DNA from: Plazaster borealis
Lineage: Eukaryota > Echinodermata > Asteroidea > Forcipulatida > Labidiasteridae
Reading direction: 5' to 3'
Assembly: GCA_021014325.1 (NCBI GenBank)
Contig: CM037462.1
Location: forward strand, 9,034,501-9,098,500
Length of the DNA stretch: 64,000 nucleotides
Shown: positions 11,828 to 24,300 of the stretch, in pieces
How the letters are laid out: the number at the start of each line of letters is the position of its first letter
Position numbering within the stretch: position 1 is the stretch's first letter
Position numbers and translations under genes: made by a program
The notes under the pieces: generated by a model
Databases searched by the model: none
Told to the model about the DNA's origin: nothing
What the model saw: only the letters and a program-made list of their open reading frames with translations

Positions 11828-12389
11828 CAACAAGTAAACTTTACTGCTTAAAACCTACTGTAAAAGGTTTGCTTAAAATGTGAATAGTAGTATTCTATTA
11901 AATTGTTACTTTTAATAACCGTAAAGAAAAGGAAAAAAGGGTTGATTTTTTGTTTGGGATATTTGATTGTTCTTTCAGAAAAAATGAAAAATAACATTGC
12001 TAAAACTCTTGTCTTTGTGCCCAATGTATATCTTTGGTTACCGGCTCGGTTTACAGTACTGTTTCGACTGTATTAAAGAGCTGGTAGCTGGTACTCGTGG
12101 AATTTAATGCTCGTATGAGGTAAACATTATCACCCTCGTCATTTGGTAGTATCTCTAAGTTGGTCGTCCTAGAATGGACTGATCCATTACAACTGTGACT
12201 GCATGCCCAAAAACTGTAATTCTGACATGCCGAAATCACATTACAAAATAAAACACACCAATGCCCACTAGGAGGTGCAATGCAAATTTTTAGTATGGCG
12301 CCTTGTACTGGCGGGATGATCGAGCAGCAGAGATGCAAATCCCCAGCCACATGAGTGTTATTGAAGGCATTGGATTGTGGATGGGGATT

Positions 12390-12870
12390 AACCCTCCTAC
12401 TGCCAGACCGTTCAGTATCATCCACTGTGGGTTTGAATGATAGATAAGCTATGCCAGAACTGTGATATGATATCATGTGGTGAATGCATCTACACAGTAT
12501 AGAGTCAACCCTCCTACTGTCTGACCATTCACTATCATCTACTGTGGGTTTGAGTGATAGATTAGCCATGCCAGAACTGCAATATGATATCATGTGGTGA
12601 ATGCATCTACACAGTACACAGTTAACCCTCCTACTGTCTGACCATTCATTATCATCTACTGTGGGTTTGAGTGATAGATAAGCCATGCCAGAACTGCAAT
12701 ATGATATCATGTGGTGAATGCATCTACACAGTAAACAGTCAACCCTCCTACTGTCTGACCATTCAATTTCATCCACTGTGGTTTTGCAAGATGGATTTGT
12801 CACACATGCTATACCATTACCAAGCTCTGTCATCATGATATTCTGCAGTGAATGCATCCACACAGTACAC
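12390..12870 (-). repeat. 117-bp satellite array, four units
   Basis: The motif TGGGTTTGA or its variant starts at 12428, 12545, 12662 and 12779, an exact 117-bp period. Each unit carries GATATCATGTGGTGAATGCA and ACAGTCAACCCTCCTACTGT. The open reading frame across it is a by-product of a period divisible by three. Confidence 0.9.
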
Positions 12871-12876
12871 AACCTT

Positions 12877-13145
12877 ATGGATCAGTTTTTTGGGGTCCTG
12901 TAATTGTTCTAGTATTCCCTTTTCTGAAGAATTCCTCAAGTTGAACTTGGGTCGAAGTTGAACAAAGAAAAACTTTGTGGGGTCCATTTTTCCATTGATT
13001 GTGTAAAAGACCCCACAAGGACCCTTCCGTAAGCCCATGCAACCTTACAGATCTAGTTTGTGGGGTCCTGCTATTGTTCTATTCCATTTTCTGAAGAATT
13101 CCTGGGGTCCAAGTTAAAGAAAGAAAAACTTTCAATTTGTGGTGG
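12877..13145 (+). repeat. Dispersed repeat with GGGGTCCTG / GAAGAATTCCT landmarks, two units
   Basis: Two related units begin TTTTTGGGGTCCTGTAATTG and TTTGTGGGGTCCTGCTATTG, each followed by TTTTCTGAAGAATTCCT and GAAAAACTTT. The reverse complement occurs at 25870-26110 (CCACAATTGAATTCTTTAG...GAACAATAGCAGGACACC). Confidence 0.65.
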
Positions 13146-15000
13146 TTTTGAGACGAGGTTAGTTTACAAGAGAATCTGTAAGACTGTCTGGGCTTGGGCA
13201 AGGCTTGAAAACCAGGCACTTAGTGCATGAGGTCACGATGTTTCAAACTGCTGGAAAAGCTACCCAAAAAGAACAGACGTAGCAAATGCCTACAATGTGG
13301 ACAGTTAATTACATTTTAAATAAGAGATTTGGACTATAGTATACTCTTGCAAATAATATTAGTTTTAACATTTTGCATGTTGACTGTCGTGTCCGCAAAA
13401 GTTTGTGAAAGAGTCTTACAGCATGCACGAAGTGTTTGCCTTATAACTGTCAGAGCCCAATCTCTTTAAGAAAATTAGTGGGCACCAGTCATAACAATGT
13501 AAACTTCATGGAATTTTGGCTGGTTACCTACTTCTGCTAAGCAAACTTTTTCCGAGCTTAGCAAGTTTTTGTGCCTACAGGTTTTATGAATTTAGGCTAA
13601 GGGTGTATGGCTGGATTAGACTGGAGCCTAATAAAGTGATGAACCATACCAGGGTTGAAACTATTGCTACATGGAACCTTCCCATGGGGTACTAGACAAT
13701 GATGCTCATTGGGTGATGTGTATTAGTTTTTGAAAAGACGTAGCCCGTATTTCTGTAGTTTATCTAGATAATCAAAAATGAGATATTTTCATCCAAAGCT
13801 AGTAAAATTTAAGTCATATATGTACTATTTGAACTTTGTACAAAAAAGAAAATCTGTAAAAACTACCTAAAATCCGTTCTTGTTGTCTGAATGTTTTGTG
13901 GAACGCATTGGTGAATTATCAGCAATCGTCGTCATGCTACCACTGTCTATGTCATGTACCCTGTTTATGATAGTAATCATGAATACTGATTGTCATTATA
14001 CTATCAAGGAACCAGACTATTTCAGATCAGACTGTCCTCAGAGCGTCATGTTGAATCGAATCAACTGGCTTTAGCTACAGCTGGTTATGGCCTTTTGCTG
14101 CAATGACATTGTTATAGCCATAGCCACTGCAAGCCATTATTTCAAACAGGGCCTTATTAAATTAGTTTCGATCAATTGATTACAAGGCTGTGTTCGAATT
14201 AGAGGCTTGATCCCCTCATTAACATTCGTTGAAGCTTTGGAGGTCCCTAGCAACACCATTAGCAATGGTTGTAGCTACCAATTCGGCCTAATAGACCTAG
14301 CATTGACGTCATTATGCCGACATCTTGGAGGTAAAACAGGGATAAAACAATGGAAACCACATCTTGAGCAACCTTCTTTTAACTTCTAGCTGAGGGCGCT
14401 CTCCTCAAATAGTGTCATGTGCATAAGGTCTACAGGAAGGGGAAAACCCCCAAAACAAGATGGCCGCAGATGATGAAGGTTTAAACGTTGAATAGATCTT
14501 CATGTTGCCCATGGAAACACAACAAATCAGCTTTGTTGGGTGTATATTTTGTTCTGGCTTTTCTGTTTGCAAACCATGGGATATGTGAATAAAAACTTGA
14601 ACAGAATTGTTACTTGTACATAACATTTTATGAGAAGGAATATGACAAAAAACACGACAATTTATACTAATACAAAAAACCTAAATTAGTCTGTACCAAC
14701 AGCCAAGCTGTTACAGTAGACTAAGTCATTGTGTAATGTTAGTGTATTAGAAGTGTGGTCTAGTTTCCTAACTTCATTGTGATAAGTACAGGCAGTATGA
14801 AAGCGACTCAGAAGGGCTTTTCGGTTGGCTGAAATTTAGTGCTGTACTACCATCAGAATTTCCAAACTGATGGTTCGCTACAAAGATATGTTAAAGTTCA
14901 TTAACACTAACCCTTGCCTGAAATTCCCCCTAACCACTGGCCAGTTACCCAACAACCAAACAAACCCCAGTAGTCAAGTGTTTTTATCATGTCTTTCTGG
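13146..15000. other. Intergenic sequence, no gene seen
   Basis: Between the convergent genes. About 13450-13600 is a decayed remnant of the GGGCCC foldback family (GGGCACCAGTCATAACAATG, TTTTGGCTGGTTACC, TTAGCAAGTTTTTGTGCC). The remainder shows no splice-bounded exon or open frame worth calling. Confidence 0.5.
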
Positions 15001-15004
15001 TTGT

Positions 15005-15365
15005 GAAACCAAGGGACCCTCAAAATTGATCATGAGGGGTTGTGGAAACATAGAGCAGTCACCCCCCTGATAGGGAAAACCCACACAATCAGGTAGGGAC
15101 TGAAAACCTGGGGTCACAGAGGTGGAGGGTAGAGAAGATCAAAATTGATCATGAGGGGTTGTGGAAACATAGAGCAGTCACCCCCCTGATAGGGAAAAAC
15201 CCACACAATCAGGTAGGGACTGAAAACGTGGGGTCACAGAGGTGGAGGGTAGAGAAGATCAAAATTGATCATGAGGGGTTGTGGAAACATAGAGCAGTCA
15301 CCCCCCTGATAGGGAAAAACCCACACAATCAGGTAGGGACTGAAAACCTGGGGTCACAGAGGTTG
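15005..15365 (+). repeat. 120-bp tandem repeat, three units
   Basis: CAAAATTGATCATGAGGGGT begins at about 15019, 15139 and 15259, an exact 120-bp period. The units are almost identical (CCACACAATCAGGTAGGGAC in each), so the array is recent or homogenised. The open frames across it come from the period being a multiple of three. Confidence 0.92.
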
Positions 15366-15544
15366 AAGGCAGGGAAGAAGCCACTAGCCTACTTGACTGC
15401 AACCACATATTTTTTAAGCTTAATTAATGTATACTTCATTTTTTCAATTACAAACCTCATCCTAACCTGTTGTCTAGTGAAGATTCTTGAAATTCTAGCT
15501 GCTGCTAAAGGTCCCAAAACTTCAAATATCCTACTCAGGAAGTT

Positions 15545-15850
15545 GTCTTACTTTGTAGGATATGGTACAATTGCTTATCATTGGGCCAGGCAAATACCAA
15601 TCTTGTCACAGTCCAAACATTTGAATATTAAGTTCTATCATGGAGGTAGAATTAGAGAGTGGAGTATTTTGTAGGATATAGTACTGCAGTCCCAAATGAC
15701 TACTGCTTTATCATTGGATTGAACACACCAATCTTATCCAAGTCCAAACATTTTAATATTGAGTTCTATAGAGTGGAGTATTTTGTAGGATATAGTACTG
15801 CAGCCCTAAATGACTATTGCTTATCATTGGAACCTGCGTACTAATCTTAT
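15545..15850 (+). repeat. Imperfect tandem repeat of about 115 bp, 2.5 units
   Basis: TTTTGTAGGATATAGTACTG and CCAATCTTATCCAAGTCCAA recur about 115 bp apart. The first unit (15550-15665) is more diverged (GGATATGGTACAATTGC, CCAATCTTGTCACAGTCC). Confidence 0.8.
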
Positions 15851-15904
15851 CCAAGTTCAAATTTAATTTGGGTGTTGTGTTTATCATAGAGCGGAAGATC
15901 ATGA

Positions 15905-16125
15905 GAGGGCCGTTTCAGAGCTGTGTATTGAGAGAGTTGCGACACAGAGGGACCAGTTTTCTTCGGTCACGTTGTTGCTGGACGCCATTTTCGGTCCAAA
16001 TGCAGCACAACCCAATGGGCAGACTAGTCTGGCAACTGTATTCACCATGCGTTTTTTTGACACAAAATGGCTTCTATTTGTAAGTTGTTGCAACTCTCTC
16101 AATATACAGCTCTGGGCCATGTCTA
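15905..16125. mobile_element. Short inverted-repeat element (MITE)
   Basis: AGAGCTGTGTATTGAGAGAG at 15917 and its near-perfect reverse complement ending at 16113 form 24-bp arms with one difference. Weaker pairing continues outwards (GGGCCGTTTCAG / CTGGGCCAT). The 150-bp loop contains CGCCATTTTCGGTCC. Non-coding. Confidence 0.75.
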
Positions 16126-17055
16126 GCCAAAGACACACAGGGTTTATCAAAAAGACATTGTCTCAGAATTTCATCTGAATGCTGTAGTGTTAAGTGCAGC
16201 GTTCTTGCATATAACAGTGGTCCGCTGGCCAAATGCTAGCTATATCACACGCGAGGACAAGTCAAAATTCTCTCTGAAGTGGTCCGGCTGGCTAGCTCAG
16301 TGTTGAAGAGCATCCCTATACATGTATATATAACAAGTTCAGGGTAACCCTGAAGTGTTGTTGGGACCATTTGCTGAGAACCTCAGACTGAAATAGTACC
16401 ATCTAGGAGCAGGTTGTGTTTAAATCAGATGATACTTTTTCTGTCGTTTTACAAAGCAAGAAAAGTGATCAAATCATATGTATAAGTGTGATCACATCTT
16501 ATGACTTATTTTTGTTAATTTTTGTCCTTATAAGATTATGAGTCTTTCCTGGAGACAACTTGTAGATGATTTTGATGAATTTTCTCTTCCCTAAAAAACA
16601 AAAACTATGTTGTACTGTTGCTCCTTAATCAATTTATTTGAGGTATTAAATAAATGTGTAAAAGATAACAGAATTGTCATAAATCTTCTGCAAATGTTTG
16701 CAGATAAAAGTATATTAATTATCAATAAAAAATTTTAATAATTTTGACCCCCCCCCATGCCAAAACCAGGCACTTCTTGGGAAAAAGTGGGATGGCAGAA
16801 AAATTGAAAGAAAACCAAAATATCAGCTACGACATCAATGCGATGTGCCTCCTAAACATTGATAAATGCTTCCCTTATTGACTCCTTTCATGTATGTCAC
16901 ATGCGGAGACTGTGCCACACTCACCATTTTGGGAGTCATTTTGTGAGGTGAGCGTTTAGTTGCTGTGTTGCCTAAAATTCACACTACACTGTATAACACA
17001 CAGTGACATTGACTCCCAAAATGGCACAACCAAAATGATTGTGATGATGAGTACT
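16126..17055. other. Intergenic sequence with a dispersed GGTCCGCTGGCC-type repeat piece
   Basis: 16215-16330 (GTGGTCCGCTGGCCAAATGC ... GAAGTGGTCCGGCTGGCTAG) matches 55230-55345 in order and orientation, so it is a dispersed repeat of unknown class. The rest is A+T-rich with no exon seen. A C-run lies near 16749. Confidence 0.5.
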
Positions 17056-17215
17056 GGGCCCAACTTCATAAAGCTTGCTAAGCAAGAAACGAGTGGGGTA
17101 CCAGTTACAGCAATGGTAACCTCATGGCATTTTGGCTGGTAAACTATTTTTCTTAAGCAAGAGTTTTCAGTGCTTAGCAAGTTTTTTTGCTTACATGCTT
17201 TATGAAATTGGGCCC
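17056..17215. mobile_element. GGGCCC-ended foldback MITE, copy 2
   Basis: GGGCCCAACTTCATAAAGC and GCTTTATGAAATTGGGCCC are inverted ends. The interior matches copy 1 (CAGCAATGGTAACC, TTTTGGCTGGTAAAC, TTAGCAAG) but lacks about 30 bp present there. Confidence 0.85.
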
Positions 17216-17486
17216 ATTGGGTGTCATTTGCAAGCCCTTATTATCATCCAATTGATGGGGAAAATAAACCAAGTTTTGAGTTTGGGCAGGAAGTGTCTGG
17301 TTTATTTTTTTGGGCATGGATTATCACATTAAGAACACTAGACACAGTCACAAAAGAATTTAGAATTTAGATTTTTAAATTGTCTTTTTGTATAAAATAA
17401 AAGCTGTGCAAAGTGAACCTGTTTGTCGCTCTTTAATGACGAATTTGGACAAAGAAAAACCAAAGAATACTTGATTTTATAAACTT

Positions 17487-17492
17487 TTTATT
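17487..17492 (-). terminator. Candidate polyadenylation signal for GTF3C3
   Basis: AATAAA on the - strand, about 870 bp beyond the stop codon, followed on that strand by a T-rich stretch (GGTTTTTCTTTG). It is the first such hexamer I saw downstream of the gene. Cleavage cannot be shown from sequence alone. Confidence 0.3.
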
Positions 17493-18354
17493 TGTTGGCC
17501 CCTATTATAAATTAAGGAAGAGTTGTGTTTAGTGTGCTTTGGTAACACAATTATGTTATATGCAAACATGAAATAAATAAAAACCTGCAACATAACCTGC
17601 AGCATTTGACTTTCCTCCAAACAAACCCAACACATTTTTTGTGGACACGCCATAGAGTTATATAATAGAACTAGAGGAAGCACTCAAGATTACATTGTAA
17701 TCGGCTGTCCCACGATGAGTTCAAATCCCTATGGGTAAATTACATACAGATATACACTTACAAATGTTGATTGTGTGAACTGGTGCGTGACCTGTGTTAT
17801 ACGATGGGCCAGCACCATTTTTTCAATGGCCAAAAATGCTTGTAGGGCCTTGCCACATGGTATGTCACCCTCTACATGTAGTTCTATTATATAACTCTAT
17901 GGTACACACACATTGCTTTTAAACGTAGTTTCCAACATATCCATACATCAGTGAGTGTAGTTGAACTATTGAAGTCTTGCTTGTACATGTAGCAAATCTT
18001 TTCATAGTGTGTTGACCGGCTTCTTCCTTGGTCCCGGTAGCCTTGTTTCTTGCTAACCCGTATAAAGTACAGAAGGGAACCAGTGACAGTAACCACAGGA
18101 AAGCAATATAAGTCAGTTCTTGTGTGGCACAAACCAGTAGATAATTTGAGGTCATTATCCTTTGTCCCATCACACTTCCATTGTTCAGAAAAAGCCGAGA
18201 CGGGCAACAGGCCTTCGTTGATGCTTCGACACCAGAGGGCAGCAGTCATCTCGTTTTTGGCACCATACCCATTTTGTCATTACCACTGGATCACCGACAG
18301 TCTCAATATACTGGGTCAAAGGTCAAACCGGAGTCCCCAGTAGAGGGCAGCCTT

Positions 18355-21300
18355 TCATATCACAGTATTGCTCAAGAGTTCAATGGCCATTTCCTCATTG
18401 CCGCTGTGTCGATAGATCAGAGAGAGATTGAAAGCCAGCTCAGCTCGAAGGTCAAACCTTGGGTCATCAGTAGAGGGCGGTAGCTCAAGCCCCTTGTGAT
18501 AGTAACGAACGGCCATGTGAAGTAAACCTACGGATGTCAAGAGAATATACTCCATTAGTGTTTTTAGCTACAAGTTTATTTTTAAGTAAAGGTTCTAGAT
18601 TAGTTCTTCATACCAGCAAGTCCATAGAACTCATTTTAACCACTTCATGTCGGATGACGTCTTTTTCTGCTCAAATTTTCCAAACTGGCTTTTGGTGGAT
18701 GTTTATACACCAATCCGGGCGCGCACGTGCAGGGCGCCGCGCGCCATGCTGCGGTGTACCTGTGGCTAGTTTTGTGCACAAAGACACCAGAGAATCGTTT
18801 CCCTTTTCTCTTTTTATGGGAATTGAATGTCTTCCTCGACAATCTATTCAATTTCCCTGACATGGCTGCATGATATATCATGATTTACTACATTCTTGAT
18901 AAATTTTTAAAATTAAACAGAAAGTGATACTGAAATTCTGACAAAATAAACTTGCCGATGCAACGCATTAAACTATGCGACTGTGCAGTTTCCGCGTCTA
19001 TGACCCTTAAACTCACCTAAGACATGTACCGTTTTCAGGATGATTCGGTTTCTATTTAGTTGCAAATATTTGTGGTCAGTGATCTACATTGGTATATCAT
19101 GGTGTCCTGTCAAGGACATTGTGTAAGTCGTTGAGGAAAACATCTAATTTCCATACAGAGTGAAAAGGATCATGATTTCCTCATGTCTTTGTGCATAATC
19201 TAGGCACTGACGACACCGCAGCAGTGGCGCCCGGTGCCCAACACTTGCGCGCCCGGATTGGTGTATAATTGCCGGGGTGAACTTTTTTATGGTCAGTTTA
19301 CCCGGCTTACATGTATACACGCCACAGACATTGATGTGCAGCATTCACAGGCATGCACCTACCTAGACTGGTCCCCTGTCTTTATCCGCAAGGATAAAGA
19401 CAAATACTGGTTTTACAGACCCAACGATTTCATTGGATACAAGGATTTCATTTGATAAACGTGCCGTGACTTTAGCATTCCGTATCTGTGTTATGATTGG
19501 TCTGCTCTGAAGTGACGTTTTTGTCAGCTACCATCATCAGCAGGAACATTTTGATCGTCTGCTGCATGCTGTGCGCGTAATGTTTGTATCATGTATGCAT
19601 GTTTATACACATTGTAATGCGTCTGCCGTGTGAATGGATGCGAGGTCAAAGGTGCATTCGGCAGGATCCCGCCCTTCGCTCAAGGCAGATCTCTGGCGTT
19701 ATTCATGAGCCTCGAAGTGTGAAATCAGATCTTCGGGCTAGAACCTACTGTGCTACGCTTCACTTCCCCTGTAACAAAGAGGGACAAAGGGTACTGGAAT
19801 TCATGCTCGAAATATCCCTTTTCTGAGGGTTATTATGTAATCCCCGATTCCAGACCTTTATCCTTGTGTTATACAAATGCAGCTTAATACATGAATGGAC
19901 AAAATGCCACCAATTTCTATCCTTGTACTTGGCGCAATGGTACCACCGAGCATGCCGGGTGTCGAGAGGCAAAGTTCAAAACCTGCAATCCATAAGTTGT
20001 ACCTATTTGATGGAGAGCCCTGCCGATGTTGTAGCATGTTTCTTGACAGACCCCTCTGTATTCCTCGTATCTCTTGAGAAATGCAAACGCCTGACAGAAT
20101 CAAGAAAGAGACAGATCGAGACATTAAATGCATGAGCCACTGAAAAATATTATACTAAGAGAAACTACTGAATACTTGTTGGAGAGCTCTTTCCTTTACA
20201 GAGTTCAGAACCGCATGTTAGTGCTGGATGGTCAAGCGCATAATATAATATAAAGTCTTATATAGCGCAAGTATCAACCAATAAGGTTCCTCCAGGCCCT
20301 TGACAAACATATATCATTTTAAGACAGGTTTTTAATGAATATCTAACTATTAATGTGATGTTTCAAGTTTATATGAGCTTTGGAAGTGTGCTTTGTAAGC
20401 GGACAATCGACGGAGAGAAGAAGAAGAATAAGTAGTAAAAATAATTTTAAAACGAACAAACCAAGAGGTGTTACGAGCGTCGCTACGAACACCTAAAAAA
20501 GAAAACCAAACAAACAAAAGCAATAGGTGTTCCTACATGTAGCTATGCTCCGAACACCTAAAAATAAATGAAATGAATTAATAAATATAAGAAACTGAGT
20601 ATTATTATTACAATATTGCTATTGTCAGGCATGAGAATGGGCGATGATGACAAAACCGGAAATCCATTTCGTACGAAAAAAAACCCTGAAAAATCTAACG
20701 CTAAAAATGCATGTCTGGAATTTGGGCAAGGTAACCAAGGAGTCAGTGCTGCACTCAGTGAACTGTTTGTTGTCAGTAGACTTTTCAAAGTCTCCACACA
20801 TGTTCCTTTGCTGCAGCAGTAAACATATTACGGTCGAACAATTAATAAGCCACACCGTGATTGAAGCGAGGAATGAGAGAAGTCTACACATATCCATTGA
20901 TCTCGCTGCATAATGCACATGGAAGCCGGGCGGCAGTTGTTACGCGCTGTTTTTTCACACAAAAATGGTGTGCCGATCTGCTGCGATACATGATTACAAA
21001 GGTTGAACTTACAATTTCTGATTGGAAAAGAGGGATTAGCGAAATCCAAATGTATACCCCCTACAACTCATCCCCAAAATTTTATATCAAATTCACACTG
21101 AACTCGAAGACCACAAATTTGAAAGGGAAAAAAATCGGAATTCCAGTTTAAACCGGAAGATTCTCATGCCTGTTATTGTACACAGGAAGCGTGACAAAGG
21201 TGCGTACCAACCTGAACAAACAGAGAGTTCCTCTTAGTGGTGAACCTCTGGCAGGCCATGTGGGCGATGGACACGCCGATCATCATATTCAGAAATGGGT

Positions 21301-24300
21301 CATCTACTCTTTGCCGGAACCCTCGGACGTACTCTCCCACGGCATTCTTGAAACTGCCGCTGACCATGGCGTTGTGGCCGTTCATTAAACACAGGGCAAA
21401 GTTGTTACGTAATTTCTGTGGGAAGTGAGAAGTTTGACAGATCATACAACAGCGGTAGGCAAGCTCGTACTTACGAACGTTGAACAAGGATTTCCATTTA
21501 CAATGATATAATGTGACACCCTACGCCCAAATCAGCGCTTCTTGGAAATAGTGAAATAATAATAAGAATACTAATAATGAGTATTTATAAAGCACTTGTA
21601 CAGGGAGATCAAAGCGCTGAACAAAAAGAAAAAATACTATGGTGTAGTGAATAAGAAGTGTTTGAGACGCTTCCTGAAAATAGTGATAGTGATGCTGATG
21701 GGAATGGTGTTCCAAAGTTTGGGGCCAGCAGTTGAGAAAGAGTTATCACGAGGGATTTGGAACTTAAAGTGAGAAGTTCACACAAGTAGTGAGGAGCAAT
21801 ACCATGTATGCACTTGTATACCATCAAGAGGACTTTAAATGAAATACGCTGCTGGATGGGTAACCAGTGAAGATTTGAGATGAGAGTAGTGGCATCGAAA
21901 ATGGTATCAACCACTTTGGGTTGGTATTTAGAAAACAAAGTCCGTGCCCACGACTATTTTTCTGCAGCTTCTGGAGTAATCATTTTCCTTTGAAAATATT
22001 GTTGCCATAATGTAACCCTGACTTGGCAAAGGAAAGACAAAAAAGGTTAGGGGGGTCGGGGGTTCCGGGGGGCGGGGGGGGGGGGGGGGAAGAGGTGACC
22101 CGGAGCTTCATTATAACTTACATTGATCGTCAAGCGAAGGCAGAATCGGTGATGGCGGGTATCATTGCTGAGGTTGGTGATGAATGAGAAGAAATTCCAG
22201 GCAGCTGCACTGTTAGGATACTGAGCACACAAACCATGAGACAAAAAGAAACTCATGTGAGTAGGAGAAATTAATCTGGTCCCTCTTTCAGGCGTGATGC
22301 TTCACGGAGGAAATTGCCTCCGTTGCTCCTGGTCATTGCCTTGGTGCCCCTTGAAACTTTCCAATAGAATGTTTGCAATTTCCTCATAGAGGTGCCCTAT
22401 ACAAAGGAGAAAATGTCTTGGTGCCCTTGCCCTTTCAAGAACGAAATATCAGGCCTGCTCTTGCCATATGAGAACCATTTCTTATCAACGATGTTGCATG
22501 CCACGCCTGAGCGCAACGATGTTGCATGCCACGCCTGAGCGGTCTTACGCATCCAACTCAAGTTCTGATGGTGGAGTTGGAATACCAGTTGTGCCACTTT
22601 GACACGACACTTACATGTAACTATCATTGCTCTTCATATTGTTGGGATGAGAACGATTTGCTTAACAACCTGTGCCCTGAATTGGCTGCCGGTGCTGCAT
22701 ACTCCAAAGGAGTGTCTTGAAAGCTTTAGGCCTAATGAACAGGAGTAGTAACAGTGTAAGCTTTGGTACAATGACTTACACAGTGACTTACTTTGTATAA
22801 GAAGTGTCGCATCTCATCGTACGCCACTTTGTAATTTTTGCTCAGGAAACAAACGCAGACTCCCATAAACTCTACATCCTACAAATCAGGAGAACAAAAT
22901 ATTTGTAAAACAAATTATGATAATTACAAGCAGTAAAAATTCTTATACACAGATCCTTGTAATTTGATTGATGGAGAATGCATCACGTGTCATCCTTTAT
23001 TTTGCAATGTACAGTGTACAGTGACACTCCAAAATTTCATATTTGAGTCCAATGGCAGAGACGATAGACGCATGCTAGTGCGCTGTGCATCGTGAAATGG
23101 GTCAATACATTGATTTTGAATGGCCGAAAAACAGGGTGGCTGCACTACAATAAAAGTTAAAAATGAGCGTACCACTTTTCTCTTGATCAATCCGCTGAAC
23201 CTCTTGGAGACAATGACGGCATTGGAGAGGGTCTCTGCTTCAGCAAGCTGACTGGTCTGGATGAGGGCTCGGAGCGTCTTAGAGTAGATAGAATACCACT
23301 CGTCATGGTCTAAAATACTCAGGTTACCACTCAGCTGTTGGTCCGAGACTGACAACGAGTAATCCATCAAGGAAATTAACTATCACAAATCATAATTTTA
23401 TCAAGTAATAAACCACAAGAGAATCAGTTCCCCCTTGTGGTTTACTACTTGATATTTGAAATTAAAAGTTGCATCCCCTTAAGGTGATCCCTCTGCTGTT
23501 GCTTTCCAGGTTGTATCGTAAACTTGGGTGTGATCCCTGGCTAAAGGGCAGTTACAGATTTGGCTTCTGACTGGCACCCCCGAACAAAGATATTGACAAA
23601 ATTGGGAGACTTCCAACATCAGGGCTAGATTATAGATAGCTCGGTTGGTGAGCTCTGGGACATTAATCCGGAGGTCGCAGATTCAAGTCCTGCTCTAGTA
23701 AATTTTTCTTTGTTTAACCCTAAATTATAATTTTGACACAAAGGGTTTGTTTGTTTTGTTTTTTAGTTTGCAGTAACACCATGTGTATATATCTACTGTT
23801 TGTTACGGTTAAACGGTTAATGGTTTGGCACATTTAAAAATGTGCCAAACGGAGACAAAATGTTAAAGCAGATGGACTATTCTCAAATGTGCTCTTGTGA
23901 TCGTGAGGTTGACTAGAAGCTTAGGAGTCTTGTCAAAATTAATCCAGGACAGGTAGTCGGATAACAATTCTCCGATGTCAAATTTTTGTTGGATTTCCAT
24001 CGGACTGTATTTCTATGAGAGACATGGTTTTACTCGCTGAAAGGCACACAGTTCTCCGATGCACCAACTGACCAAAGACATGCCCTATGACAGTGCACCC
24101 CGCTAAGCGCTCTGCGGTTTGACTGGCTGATTAAATGTAGTTAACAAACTTGCGGTTTTGGAGCAATCTGGAAGGTTTGGAGGTCATTGTATTTACTTGC
24201 GATGGGTATATATATTTTTTTTTAGTGAGACATGTAGAGACCCCCTGCTTTTTTTCCAGTAGATAGCGATCTAAGTCTCTGCGGTTTGTAAACAAAGGTA

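Noticed and set aside
12051..12872. 273-codon open frame on the - strand
   Set aside because: Its repeated segment (SDSRRVDC.LCRCIHHMISY) is the 117-bp satellite read in a frame kept open because 117 is divisible by three. No start context, splice pattern or known domain.
23349..23370. Start codon MMDYSLSVSD for an independent gene at 23370
   Set aside because: The coding frame is GTF3C3 exon 14. The acceptor TCGTTGTCAG at 23349-23350 gives the right phase, and the ATG lies in the intron.
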